A DNA stretch of 64,000 nucleotides from Tuctoria greenei (lineage: Eukaryota > Streptophyta > Magnoliopsida > Poales > Poaceae), in the NCBI GenBank assembly GCA_036927565.1, contig JAYESD010000001.1, positions 12,710,001 through 12,774,000 of the forward strand. Direction: 5' to 3'. Below are positions 43,323-53,427 of the stretch, piece by piece. The first letter of the stretch is position 1. Each line of letters starts with the position of its first letter. The notes under the pieces were generated by a model. That model was not told the DNA's origin. It ran no database searches and saw only the letters and a program-made list of their open reading frames with translations. The position numbers and the translations under genes are program-made.

Positions 43323-43604
43323 CTTTGTGAAAGTTAGGTTAATTTTAATCCCTTACCCTCGCGCAAAGTTGTGAGCTCTTGGAGTGTGTCTTTCATACAC
43401 TCCCTATACATTCAAAATCTATTTTGGTCTTCCAAGCTTCATCAAAGTATTTCTCTTTGAACACCACTTCATTTTTCACCTTTTTGTGTGCACCGAAATG
43501 TTTCACTTGTTTGTCCTGCAACCATCTCAGTAGTTTCATTAGGATCTCATATGTTTGTCATCAATTAGCCAAAACCCACAAGGGATATCCTAGATGCACT
43601 TAAA

Positions 43605-44342
43605 ACGGTCAAGGAGTTAACCTCTATTCTAAGCAGGGAATGGACTACAGAAGTTGAGCAATCACCCGAAATTCTTTGGATGACCTCACCTTTGGTGACT
43701 ATTCTATGTTTAATTAGAGGGACACCAATGAAGGTCCTATACAACCCCACTGTTGGAGCAAATCTCATTTCCGATTCTTGTGCACTTGCCATTTTAGGCG
43801 ATGTTCCATTGGCACCAACATGTAAATCCTTCCAAGATTCTTTCAAAAACATCCTTGAAGGATGCGGGGTTTTACAACAAGTGTCTATGAGACACAAAGA
43901 TGTTGAGTCAATCCTAGATTTCTTTGTGTGCAAAATTCAAGATTTCGACATTATGATTGGGATTCCCATTGAGAAATTTCTCATGGAAATTCCCTTAGAA
44001 GGAAACCTCAATGTCAAACTTGGTGGGATAAAATTCTCTATTCCTATCCTGCATTCCAAGAACACATCCGCAGAATCTCCCATCCAAGATGAGTCTTTAG
44101 AGGTTAGATCTCTTCAATTATTAACACCCCTTGAAATTGAAGGAGAAGAAGATTTCATCCAAGAGGAGGATGAATTTCAGGAGGCAATTGAATTGCCAAA
44201 AGAAGAGTTATTTCCAAAACCTCCTGTTGAGTTAAAAATTCTATCTCCAGGCCTACATTATGCCTTTCTAAATGGCAATTTGGAAGCCCCGGTCATGACA
44301 AGCTTTCAGATGATGAGACACTCAAACTCATTGTCATGCTAG
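43605..44342 (+). pseudogene. Athila protease region of E8
   Basis: The frame resumes after E9 with TVKELTSILSREWTTEVEQ and then MKVLYNPTVGANLISDSCAL (about 43730-43790), the place of the retropepsin-like active site. Asn-Pro-Thr stands where an Asp-Thr/Ser-Gly-type motif would be expected. MRHKDVESILDFFVCKIQDF and IMIGIPIEKFLME follow, then an acidic linker. It ends with a TAG stop at 44340. Confidence 0.75.
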
Positions 44343-44389
44343 AAAATCATAGAGTTATTTTTGGCTATTCGTTAGAGGAACTCAAGGGG

Positions 44390-45890
44390 ATTAGTCCAGC
44401 GTTATGCACCCATCGTATTCCCATTGACCCCGAGAGTGTCCCCGCAACGGAACCTCAAAGGCTATTGAATAATGCAATGTGAGAAGTTGTCAAGAAGGAA
44501 GTCTTGAAACTTCTGCATGTCAAGATTATCTACCCTATTCCTCATAGCAAATGGGTAAGCCCAGTTCAATTAGTGCCTAAGAATGGAGGTATGACGGTCG
44601 TTCAAAATGAGAAGAATGAATTAATTCCTCAACAAACCGTCACGGGTTGGAGGATGTGCATAGATTACCAAAAACTTAACAAGACTACAAGGAAGGATCT
44701 TTTTCCACTGCTTCATGGATGAGATGTTAGAGTGATTGGCAAAACACTCTTACTTTTATTTCCTTGATGGGTATTTGGGCTATCATCAAATCCCAATCCA
44801 CCCCGACGATCAAAGTAAAACCACATTCACATGTCCCTAAGGAACTTATGCCTACCAGTGTATGTCCTTTGGACCGTGCAATGCTCCTGCCTCTTTTCAA
44901 AGATGCATGATGTCTAACTTTTCTGACATGATTGAGGAGATCATGGATGTTTTCATGGACGATCTCTCTGTCTATGGGAAAACTCTTGATCATTGTTTGG
45001 AAAATTTAGACAAGTTCTTACAAAGATACCAAGAGAAGGACCTCATACTTAATTGGGAAAAGTGCCATTTCATGGTCCGTGAAGGCATTGTTCTTGTACA
45101 CTTAATGTCTGAGAGAGGGATAGAGGTGGACAAAGCAAATATTGAAGTCATTGAAAAACTTCTACCGCCTATCAATGTTAAGGGAATCCGCAACTTTTTA
45201 GGTCATGCGGGGTTCTATCGGCAATTCATCAAAGATTTCTCAGTCGCTAGATCCCTCACTAATCTACTAGCTAAGGAAGCTCCCTTTGATTTCGATGATG
45301 AATGCCTTAAACCATTTGATACACTCAAAAAGGCACTCATCTCAGCTCCAATCATTCAACCTCCCAATTGGACGCTGCCATTCGAAAGCATGTGTGATGC
45401 TAGTGATTTTGCCGTTGGTGTGGTCCTAGGCCAAACCAAAGATATAAAGCATCATGCAATAGCACACACTAGCAAAACTCTAACAGGAGCTCAACTCAAT
45501 TATGCCACAACTGAAAAAGAGTTCTTGGCTGTAGTTTTTGCTATCGATAAGTTTAAGTCCTATTGGGTTTGAGCCAAGGTCATAGTCTATACAGACCATG
45601 TTGCCTTGAAGTATTTGCTCACCAAAAAGGATGCTAAACCAAGGCTAATCCGTTGGATTCTTCTACTCCAAGAGTTTGACATAGAAATCAAGGACAAGAA
45701 GGGAGTAGAGAATTCTGTGGCAGATCATCTCTCACATATGGAAGTCACCCAAACCATGGACATTCCTATCAATAGCTTCCTACGAGATGATATGCTTCTC
45801 AAGGTGACTGATTCTCACTCTTGGTATGCAGATATCGTGAACTTCATGGTCACAGGATACGTACCACCAGGGGAGAACAAAAAGAAACTC
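44390..45890 (+). pseudogene. Athila RT and RNase H of E8
   Basis: Reading across frames: LKLLHVKIIYPIPHSKWVSP, WRMCIDYQKLNKTTRKD (about 44650-44700), YFLDGYLGYHQIPIHPDD (44757-44810, first catalytic Asp kept), AYQCMSFGPCNAPASFQRCM, then VFMDDLSVYGK with the FMDD box (about 44950-44985). The connection reads GHAGFYRQFIKDFS and RNase H reads MCDASDFAVGVVLGQ, ATTEKEFLAVVFAIDKF, VYTDHVALKYLLTKKDA and ENSVADHLSH. Breaks are a frameshift near 44720, a TAA at 44836-44838 and a TGA at 45570-45572. Confidence 0.88.
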
Positions 45891-46650
45891 ATCTATGAGA
45901 CTCGTAAACACCTTTTGGGATGACCCATACCTCTATCGAGTTTGTGCCGATGGCCTCCTTAGAAGGTGCGTACCATCAATCGAAGGAACCAATATTATTG
46001 AGAAATGCCATGCTATCCTCTATGGTGGCCATTACAGTGTTTACCGTACCCAAGCAAAGATCTGGCAAAGTGGATTCTATTGCCCTTCTATGTATGAAGA
46101 TATAAAATAATTCATTCGCAGATGTTAGAAATGCCAAAAGCAAGGAGGAATCTTAGCTTGCAATGCGATTCCCCTAACCTATTGTCTACAAGTGAAATTA
46201 TTTGATGTGTGGGGTATTGATTTCATGGGACCTTTCCCTAGGTCCTATAATTGCGAGTATATCCTAGTGGCTGTAGATTATGTGTCAAAATGGGTAGAAG
46301 CTTTGCCATGCAAGAATGCTGATTCCAAGCAAGCTAGGAAAATGTTCCATGAGATCATTTTCCCACACTTTGGCACTCCCTGTATGGTCATAACTGATGG
46401 AGGGTATCATTTCATAGATAAGAGCTTTCGAAACTTTTTGAGGGAACTTGGTGTCCAACATAATATTGTTACTCCATACCACTCACAAACAAGTGGTCAA
46501 GCAAAAACATCTAATAAGCAAATTAAGAATATTTTGCAAAAAGATCATCTTGGAAATGGGAACGAGATGGAAGCATAAGATACCCGACGCATTGTGGGCA
46601 TACCGTACTATCGAAGCGTACAAACGACACTTCCCCCGATACTACTAAAT
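45890..46650 (+). pseudogene. Athila integrase of E8, cut by E13
   Basis: After a frame change at about 45920 the zinc domain reads DPYLYRVCADGLLRRC, HAILYGGHYSV..., then RRC, stop, KCQKQGG. The core reads LFDVWGIDFMGPFPRSY (first Asp, about 46210-46240), VITDGGYHF (second Asp, about 46385-46410) and YHSQTSGQAKTSNKQI, where the family has Glu; here it is Lys or Thr. It continues as LPDALWAYRT-like PDALWAYRTIEAYK and is lost at 46650 where E13 begins. Stops at 46108 and 46126. Confidence 0.87.
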
Positions 46651-47449
46651 TGTAGCCCGCGGAGGTTCTTGTATTAGTTTGGGCACGCAGAGATCTTAGA
46701 CAAGAAGGTGACACAAATGATTTATGTGGTTTGGGCCACCTGAGCGTAATACCCTACTCCACGGGATATGTGTTGTTGTATTAGGGATTTGATCGTGCTT
46801 GTGTGCCTATGAGCTTGGTCGATTTGTACTGTGCATCACATCCCTTTTATAGACCAAGGGATGAGTGTTACATGGGTTGCCTGGCCCGGCATGTGGCCCC
46901 GACGGTTATTCTTGCCTAATACACAATTAAGTGTGTTTAAGCACCCTAATAACATGATAATGCCCCTTAATGGTGGCGTTACCAGTATTAAGGGTCTTCT
47001 GATCGCGCGCCATTAATAGTGTATTAATGACACATAATCATGCCTTGTAACTTTAGCAATAAGAGTCCTTTGAATGCATATGCCATTATAGATCCGTCTG
47101 TATTATCGTTGGTGGCGTAGGTTCGGGGGCTTGACATGTGGCGGCTTCGGAGCTTTCCCTTGCGGGGAGGTAGGTCAGAAGCTGCTATACACGTGGAGGC
47201 ACTGGAGCTTCCTTCTACTGAGGGTTAGGTCCGGGGTCACTGTACACGTGTCAAGTACGGAGCTCCCCTATGTAGGGGGTTTGGCTCCGGTCTTGTGTTA
47301 CACGTGGTATTGTCGGAGCTCCCCTATGTAGGAGGTGGGTCCAGTGCCGTTTGACACGTGGGGCCTATAGAGGTCTTCAACTTTGACACGTGGAACTCTC
47401 TTGCACTTCTTGCGGTATCATGGGGTACTCGGTACGCAGGGTACTGACA
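46651..47449 (-). repeat. 3' LTR of E13
   Basis: On the minus strand it runs from TGTCAGTACCCTGCG to CCGCGGGCTACA. TATA box CTATAAAAGG at about 46851-46860. It shares CACCTGAGCGTAATACCCTA with the E5 LTR. GTGGCCCCCGGGAG at 47450 is the polypurine-like tract (in reverse complement). Confidence 0.85.
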
Positions 47450-47872
47450 GTGGCCCCCGGGAGCACCTCTGGGAGAAACCCTTTGGGTCAATTTATTCTA
47501 CTGCAGGTGGGGCCATCCTTGATTCCCGCGATGCAACTTCAAAGGTCTTCTGATGTACCGTTGGGGTGATGGTTCGGGGTCAAACAATCGCTGCGTGGCT
47601 TATTTTGAATGCGACAGATGAGATCTATGAGTGCGAATCTCACGCAATTGAAGGTCACCGGTTTCCAATACAAAAACCGTATCGGTTCCGAGCGCCTTGT
47701 CATACTGCCGCCCTCAGGCTTCCCGCCGCTCATCATGACCATGGTTCACCTGGGGTAATAACCTCGACTTCTTCGTCGGGGTGACCCTGGGCCCATTCGT
47801 CATTAACGGGTTAGATTCTTTGTAATGTGGACTTGCTCTCGTTGCAGTTTCCATCCAAGCATCATGGAGGCT

Positions 47873-47880
47873 TACTTAAG
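47873..47880 (+). promoter_or_regulatory. TACTTAAG box upstream of antisense ORF (E13; also E5)
   Basis: TACTTAAGAAG lies 116 bp before the ATG here and at 10788-10798, 146 bp before the ATG, in E5, within otherwise poorly conserved sequence. It could be the TATA-like core of the antisense promoter. Confidence 0.4.
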
Positions 47881-47988
47881 AAGGAAAGTCCGCACGGTTT
47901 GAGGGCTCTTTACGCTTTCGATCAAACTCGCGCTCAGAGCCTCCCAAACTTTGCCTAGCTTTCTCCTCTTTCGCTCCACTTTGTCGCG

Positions 47989-49456
47989 ATGGAGTTAGGT
48001 CTTCCCAAAAGCTGCATACAGAGCAAGGACAATCTGATGAACGTTCGGACCTTCATGGGATGGTCCAGCGACTCCTTCAACCACTTGGTTCGTGCTGTCA
48101 AGCTCCCCTTCAAGAAGGAGCGCCGTGGAGAGATGGTGTACTTTTTGGCGTACGCCATGGTGGGACTGATCCCTCTTTTTTCAAGTTTCATCCTGATGCT
48201 GCTGGACTTCTACGGCCTCCAACTACATCACCTCGGCCCACACTCCCTCCTGTTGGTGGTGACTTTCGTCCACTTCTGCGAGATGTAAGTGGGTGTGCCT
48301 CCCTGCATCGAAGTGTTCTGGACCTTCTTCATGGCCCATACCACCGGCAAGGGGATAGAGTTGCTTGGCTTCTATTACTTCGTGAAGCGCAAGAACTGTC
48401 CCTTCAAGTACCTGAAGTCGTTACCCTCTAGCAAATGGGATGACTGGAAGAAGGATTAGATCGTCATTGCAGTGGAGGAGCACGACAGGTTGGAGCTGAC
48501 CCAAGGACTCCCAAACATCGACACCGATGCCTGGAATGTAGTTCCGAAGCTGTCAGATGCATTTAAACCTGTCCTAGCCAGAATCCAAGAATGTGTGGAG
48601 GGTGGAGTGACCCCCAGATCGTCTTCGAAAATTTCTTGGTGAACAGGTGAGCTCCGCTGAGGACGAGGGAGAAGCTCGCCTGTGCTTTCAACAGTGTGAT
48701 GGATGACGATCAGATTGAAACCGGTTTGAAATACAACTTGGATGACGAAGCTTTGAAGCTCCATCTCAAGAAATTTCAGCATGGGTCTATCGCCGATGAC
48801 GCCCTAGCTTCGCCGACTGCTTTCCTGCCTCTAAATATGATTCCAGAGATCAGCAGGAAGCTCCAGAGGAAGATGCCAGCGCTGGACGACCTCGGTGAGG
48901 TGGAGAAGCGTAGGGTCTCCAGGTTTGTAATACTCGGAGCTTCCAAGGAGGCGGTCGCCCCTACCCCTAGTCAAAAAGTTGATGACGTTGGCAAGGGCAA
49001 GGAGCCAGCCAAATCTTCCTATCGGAAGAGGAAGCTGAGGCACGCTGATGGGAGCTCCGTCAGGTCTGCTCCATCTACAACTGCCCCTTCTCCCCGATGG
49101 GGGAGATCTTTTGTGGCGACACTTCCTCCAGTGTAAGCATCCTTGAGAGGCGCCAGTTCTGTACAGTGGACTCAGTCACGGCGCCAGCTACAGGCTCCAG
49201 GTCCAGTAGTCCTTCTCAGCCAAGGAAGACCTCGGCTGGGGCAACACCAACATCGGCGGTAGGCTCTGGGCGACATTCCGAAGCTCCCTCTGTGCCAACC
49301 GCGACAAGTTCTGGCTCTGAGCCTCCGACGAAGAAGTTTCGTGCCGATTGGAGCGGTAGTTTCCAAAGGTAAGCTTTGCTTTTTCACCTTGATTTGCCAT
49401 TCTTATTTTGTCATGTTTTGAATCTTCCAATTTTTCGACTGCAGGGCATCAAAGTA
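47989..49456 (+). pseudogene. Antisense accessory ORF of Tat element E13
   Basis: It starts MELGLPKSCIQSKDNLMNVR (ATG at 47989). Conserved parts shared with E5 are FMGWSSDSFNHL, LPFKKERRGEMVYFLAYAMVG, LLDFYGLQLHHLGPHSLLL, FVHFCEM, YYFVKRKNCPFKYLKSL, SKWDDWKKD and RIQECVEGGVTP, the PF04195-like domain. A Ser/Thr/Ala-rich part follows up to the intron (49369-49444) and then ASK, stop (TAA). Stops at 48286, 48457 and 48641 and frame changes break it. It lies opposite in strand to the element's gag-pol. E10 cuts it soon after. Confidence 0.8.
49369..49444 (+). other. Putative spliceosomal intron in antisense ORF of E13
   Basis: GTAAGC at the start, a long T-rich tract and TTCGACTGCAG at the end, 76 bp. 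It sits at the same codon phase (2) as the E5 intron and is followed by ASK in both. Confidence 0.75.
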
Positions 49457-49505
49457 AAGGTCTAGAGCTCCAGCCTCTGTTGCAGTGGCCAAAATAGTGA
49501 GGGTG

Positions 49506-51211
49506 TGAAAGTTGCCTAGAGGGGGGTGAATAGGCTTAATCAGCTTGAAATGACTTAATCAAACGAAATCAACACCCAGGGGTCAGACTAGTCCGGTTCA
49601 GGGCGGACTAGTCCGGTCAGCCTGCAAAGGGAGACTAAAATGAGATTCTGATGAGTTTTAAACAGATTTTTGTGAAACGAAATGCGGAAGGATAATCACG
49701 TTAATACTAGCAACTATCAAGATAAGTGAATCACAATAGCTAGCAAGATATAGGCAAAGATTACTAAAATGAGCAATTAGCGAAAAACCTAACCCTAGAA
49801 CGATTTTTGCAATTGACAAATAGTAAATCACACAAGTGACACAAGGATTTATCCCGAGGTTCGATTCCACACAAGAATCTACGTCCCCATTGAGGAGCCC
49901 ACGAAGGACCGGGTTAAACAACTCTTCCCTCACCAAGTTTACCACAAGGGCCTAACTCGGTTCACCACTATCACAAAGGCGCAAGTAAAAGATTTGTGAG
50001 GCTTCTCACAATCTGAGGCTCCCACAATGAATATTTCAACAAACACAAAGATTATCTCGAGCCACAAATCACAAAGACTCAACACAAGTGCAAGAGATTA
50101 AACCGAGAGCCAAGAACGGAGTTCTTGCTTCTCTTCTCCTCACCAATATTCAATCTACTCAAGAATCAACCCAAGAGGGTGAGAATGCAAGAGAGAGGGC
50201 TTAGAATGGCTCTAGGAATGCTGTGGCGGCGCTAGGGTTTTAGGGGCTTTCAAATGAAGCTGGGGTTCTTCTATTTATAGAAGTCCCGAGCCCATACTAC
50301 TGACCTCAATAGACGGGCGGACTAGTCCGACCTCTGGCCCGGACTAGTCCGGCTGGTTGGGACCACTGACCTCTGGTCAGGTCCCGACAACTGTCGCACT
50401 TCGCGGCTATCGTCACGATACCCACCAAAATTCCAAATTCAAACGGTCACTTAACATCAGACTAGTCTGCCTCAAAACGAACTAGTACGATCTCACACAT
50501 GACCTTCTGGTCTGGGTGGAAACGGACTAGGCTGGACAACACGGACTAGTCTGTACAACTTGGTGGACTAGTCCGTCCTTCAGGACTTAGTCGCCACAGC
50601 GCTCCTCACTCAGCTAGGCGGACTACTCCGCCCTAAAGCGGACTAGTCCGAACTGAGACATAACCTTTTGGTCTGTCTCAAAACGGACTAGTCTGGCTAG
50701 CCCGGACTAGTTGGGCCAATAGGGAGGACTAGTCCATCCTACATGACATAGTCGCTAACCTCCTCTCCAGGATCACAACGGACTAGTCCGTCCCCAGACA
50801 GACAAGTCCAAAGTCAGTCAGGACCTCTTGGTCCGCCCCTACACTAGACTAAGCCGGCAGGCAGCGGACTAGTCCGGCCTTCTGGCCGGACAAGTCTGGC
50901 CCTCCTGTCAGGGCACTCCAACACTCTTCTCTCAAGGGGTTTGATCTCTAATTTTTCTTTGGGATCCCAACTTTGATCTCAATGCACTTCACACACACAC
51001 ACACACACACACACCCTCCTACATCTATGGCTAGTCTAAACTCGACTTTACTCTTCGAGTTGTCGACACCGCTTTTTTTCATCCTTTTCCTTTTGATGGT
51101 TACAATCTCCAATCAAGTCCACACCCGTGCTTAAGATCATTTTAGCTCATTAGTCACTTAATTGTCATCATCAATCATCCAAAACTCATGGGGATACTAG
51201 ATGTACTTTCA
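49506..51211 (-). repeat. 3' LTR of E10
   Basis: On the minus strand it runs from TGAAAGTACATCTAG to CCTCTAGGCAACTTTCA. TATA box at 50271-50280, CGGACTAGTCCG array about 50315-50905, downstream pair at 49583-49618. An (AC)n microsatellite lies at about 50989-51015. Confidence 0.9.
50315..50905. repeat. CGGACTAGTCCG array in U3 of E10
   Basis: About 18 exact or near copies, many in pairs 20-25 bp apart, begin 35-37 bp from the TATA box. Spacers differ in sequence from those of E9 and E6. Confidence 0.88.
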
Positions 51212-51827
51212 ATCTCCCTCTTTTTGGTGATTGATGACAACACATTAAGTTTCAACATAAAAGAGTATAAAATTTGGTGTTCATAACAAGTGAGTATATG
51301 AATGACTCCCCATCAATGTATGCATCATGATAAGAAGATTGAGGGAATTTTTCATATACACACATGTTATTGTGGGGTGCCTAAGTGATGTGCTCATAAA
51401 TTGTGACAGGGCAACAAGTATGAAAGTTAGACATGTAATTGAAGCATAACATCACAATTTAGACGTAAAACAAGAATTAAAGTCTTACAACACATGAATT
51501 AAGTCTTGACATAGATAATAGAGAAAGCCACATGTCCATAGGATCAACACAAATAGATAACAACTAGATACTACCACCCTTAACTCTCCCGTCGACCAAG
51601 TAGATACTACCCCCTTCTAACTCAACCCCTTTGGCCTCAAGACACCAAAAAGGAAAAGATGAAGGGAATGAAGGACCTAGCAACTAGTCATCATCCTCCT
51701 CATCGACGTTTGGCACATCGCTCTCTGTGGTGTCTGGATCAGCATCCGCATCTTCATCCTCATCGGAATCATCGTCGGAGGCCTGTGGAGGAGGAGCCGC
51801 TCTGTGGGATCTCCCATCCTCGGTGAA

Positions 51828-53387
51828 CTAGGCAAGCTCATCAGCAGTGAACTCTGGGTAGGGGGTGATCTCACCATCACTTTCCTCAGGTGGAGACATG
51901 GGTACCTTCATCTTGTCGCAGAACGCCTTAAGGTACTTCTCTTGGCGTTGATGGCCGCATTGATTGTGGACCTCCATCTTTTTGCAAGATGAGAAGATCG
52001 CCTTGAAGCACTTGAAGAATCCACTCATGGACTGGGGCGGAGGCGGAGATGGAGGAGCCAATGGATGAGAGGGAGGCTCAACTGGACGAGAGGGTGGCTT
52101 GGCATTCTTCCTCCTTAGAGGATCTGGTATAAGAGGTGGCATTTGAGGGCGGAGAGGCTGGTGAGTCACATCCTTGGCAAACACTAGCCCTGACACCTTC
52201 TCAATCAGGCACATAATGTAGGGGGCATACCCACACGCACGGTTGGGAGTGTGAGATATGTTGAAGATGTCATCAAAGATGTACTCCACCAAGTTAAACT
52301 TATCCTCACCATCAACAAGAAGTAAAAGATGCCTCAAGTTGCCTTGAATGATCCTGACATCACCTTCCTTGGGAGCAACAGTCCTCCTCAAGATCATGTT
52401 CATGATGCTATAAAATGGCTTGATATTCTTAGTAAGCCCAACCTCATAGGGAACATTACTCGAATACATGTAGTCAAGTTGATCCTTTTCCATGACCTTG
52501 AGGTTGGAGATGATGATCTCGTGGTCCAGGTGGTGCTCAAGTCTAAGAGCCTTGGCAAATTCCTCATAGGTAGCAGAGTAGCGCTCACCATCGGTCATCC
52601 AGGTGATTCTTCTGTCCCCGAAGGTGTGGAAGTAGACCGTGGTGTAGAACTGCACGATCACTTCATCATTCCAGTTATACCAGAATCCCAAGATGTCCTT
52701 GATCCCATGACGCTCTACAGCGTCGATAACCGCCTCAAAAGCGAAGTGCTCCTTCCTTGCCATGTACTCCCAGTCCACCCATTGAGCTTGAATGTCAGGC
52801 TTCTTCATGGGCTGGTAGACTAGGCTATAGTAATTGCAATGGAAGTCACACCAAAACCGAGGATCGGCGGTGTGCTTCTCATAGTCATAGACCTTGTCCA
52901 TGCGAAGCCTCTTTGCTATGTCTGCTCCTTTGCCCTTGAAAATATTAGCTACAAGGTTGGGTTGCCTGTTGGGGTTTCGGACTGGAGTGTGCATCCCCAG
53001 GGGGCCAATGGGTGTGTCCTTGCCCTTGTCCTTGATTACTATCCCCCCTGCCTTCTTTGCCGGTGTTTTGACTGATACTTTCTTTTTCTTTGCCTCTTCA
53101 GGTGCAGGAGCCTTGCCCTTCTTGGGATCACGAACGATTCTCCGTTCGGTTTCCTGGTCTTTGGCCCTTTCCTTCTCACCCACTGTTACAATCTTCTTCC
53201 TCTTGGGAGCTTGGGTTGCTGCAGCTTGTGAGTTGTGTGCCTCTCGATCAAGTCGCTTCTTCGTTCTTAACTCCCGGTGAGACTCCTCAAGAGCCCGCTG
53301 CAAGGCTGCTTCCTCATCAAAACTGACCCGAGCACTCTTGGTGCCCAAGTCCTTGGAAGGGGACAAATCGGGGCTAGAATCTGCCAT
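51828..53387 (-). CDS. Intact third ORF of SIRE element E10, unknown function
   Basis: 519 residues from MADSSPDLSPSKDLGTKSAR (ATG at 53387; the longer frame would start inside the E12 LTR). Residues 1-160 are charged and Lys-rich with KKKKVSVKTPAKKAGG. Residues about 170-420 form a core shared with E9: DPRFWCDFHCNYYSLVY, EVIVQFYTTVYFH, RITWMTDGERYSATYEEFAK, LEHHLDH, ILRRTVAPKEGDV, NRACGYAPYIMCLIEKVSGL. Then come a Pro-rich stretch (PPSPPPPQS), a Cys/Phe-containing segment and an acidic C terminus. No signal peptide or clear transmembrane helix. It sits between pol and 3' LTR, like the env-like ORF of SIRE elements. A TTTCAG acceptor-like site lies just upstream. Function unknown; it is the longest undamaged reading frame here besides pieces of E9. 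Confidence 0.85.
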   Translation of the reverse strand: MADSSPDLSPSKDLGTKSARVSFDEEAALQRALEESHRELRTKKRLDREAHNSQAAATQAPKRKKIVTVGEKERAKDQETERRIVRDPKKGKAPAPEEAKKKKVSVKTPAKKAGGIVIKDKGKDTPIGPLGMHTPVRNPNRQPNLVANIFKGKGADIAKRLRMDKVYDYEKHTADPRFWCDFHCNYYSLVYQPMKKPDIQAQWVDWEYMARKEHFAFEAVIDAVERHGIKDILGFWYNWNDEVIVQFYTTVYFHTFGDRRITWMTDGERYSATYEEFAKALRLEHHLDHEIIISNLKVMEKDQLDYMYSSNVPYEVGLTKNIKPFYSIMNMILRRTVAPKEGDVRIIQGNLRHLLLLVDGEDKFNLVEYIFDDIFNISHTPNRACGYAPYIMCLIEKVSGLVFAKDVTHQPLRPQMPPLIPDPLRRKNAKPPSRPVEPPSHPLAPPSPPPPQSMSGFFKCFKAIFSSCKKMEVHNQCGHQRQEKYLKAFCDKMKVPMSPPEESDGEITPYPEFTADELA

Positions 53388-53427
53388 TGAGCTGAAACAT
53401 GAGATATGCAAGATGTTATGAGTCAAG

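Larger units (their letters stand above)
32507..43604 (-). mobile_element. E9: young SIRE-type Ty1/copia with third ORF
   Basis: An 11.1-kb element with 5' LTR at 42169-43604 and 3' LTR at 32507-33939, flanked by ACGGT at 32502-32506 and 43605-43609. On the minus strand: primer binding site, gag, protease, integrase, RT, RNase H, then a third ORF, polypurine tract (AAAAAGGGGGAGAT) and 3' LTR. I counted about 33 substitutions between the two LTRs over 1.43 kb, so it is a recent insertion. Even so it is defective: a stop in gag, a roughly 115-bp deletion in RT and a stop in the third ORF. Confidence 0.95.
42169..43604 (-). repeat. 5' LTR of E9
   Basis: It pairs with 32507-33939. TATA box CTATAAATAG at 42921-42930; CGGACTAGTCCG array at 42964-43322; downstream motif pair at 42247-42283. 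The outer end reads ...GCACTTAAA, against GCACTTACA in the 3' LTR. Confidence 0.95.
30247..46650 (+). mobile_element. E8: Athila-type Ty3/gypsy, interrupted by E9 and E13
   Basis: The order on the plus strand is LTR (30247-31477), tRNA-Asp-type primer binding site, gag, protease, RT, RNase H, integrase. E9 (32507-43604) splits it between gag and protease, with target duplication ACGGT. In the integrase it is broken at 46650 by E13. The remainder and the 3' LTR are outside the window. Multiple stops and frameshifts make it inactive. The start at TGTTATATACC is the likeliest LTR end but could be a few bases off. Confidence 0.88.
46651..49505 (-). mobile_element. E13: Tat-type gypsy fragment inserted in E8
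   Basis: The 3' LTR (46651-47449, minus orientation), polypurine-like tract and most of the antisense ORF (plus strand 47989 onward) are present. At 49505 the SIRE element E10 interrupts it; the rest lies outside the window, if it survives. It is a cousin of E5, not a close copy. Confidence 0.85.
49506..53427 (-). mobile_element. E10: SIRE-type copia, 3' part
   Basis: The 3' LTR (49506-51211), polypurine tract (AAAAAGAGGGAGAT on the minus strand at about 51212-51226) and the third ORF are present. E12 interrupts the element at 53427, 40 bp upstream of the ORF start. It is a different SIRE subfamily from E9: LTR termini and LTR length differ. Confidence 0.88.
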
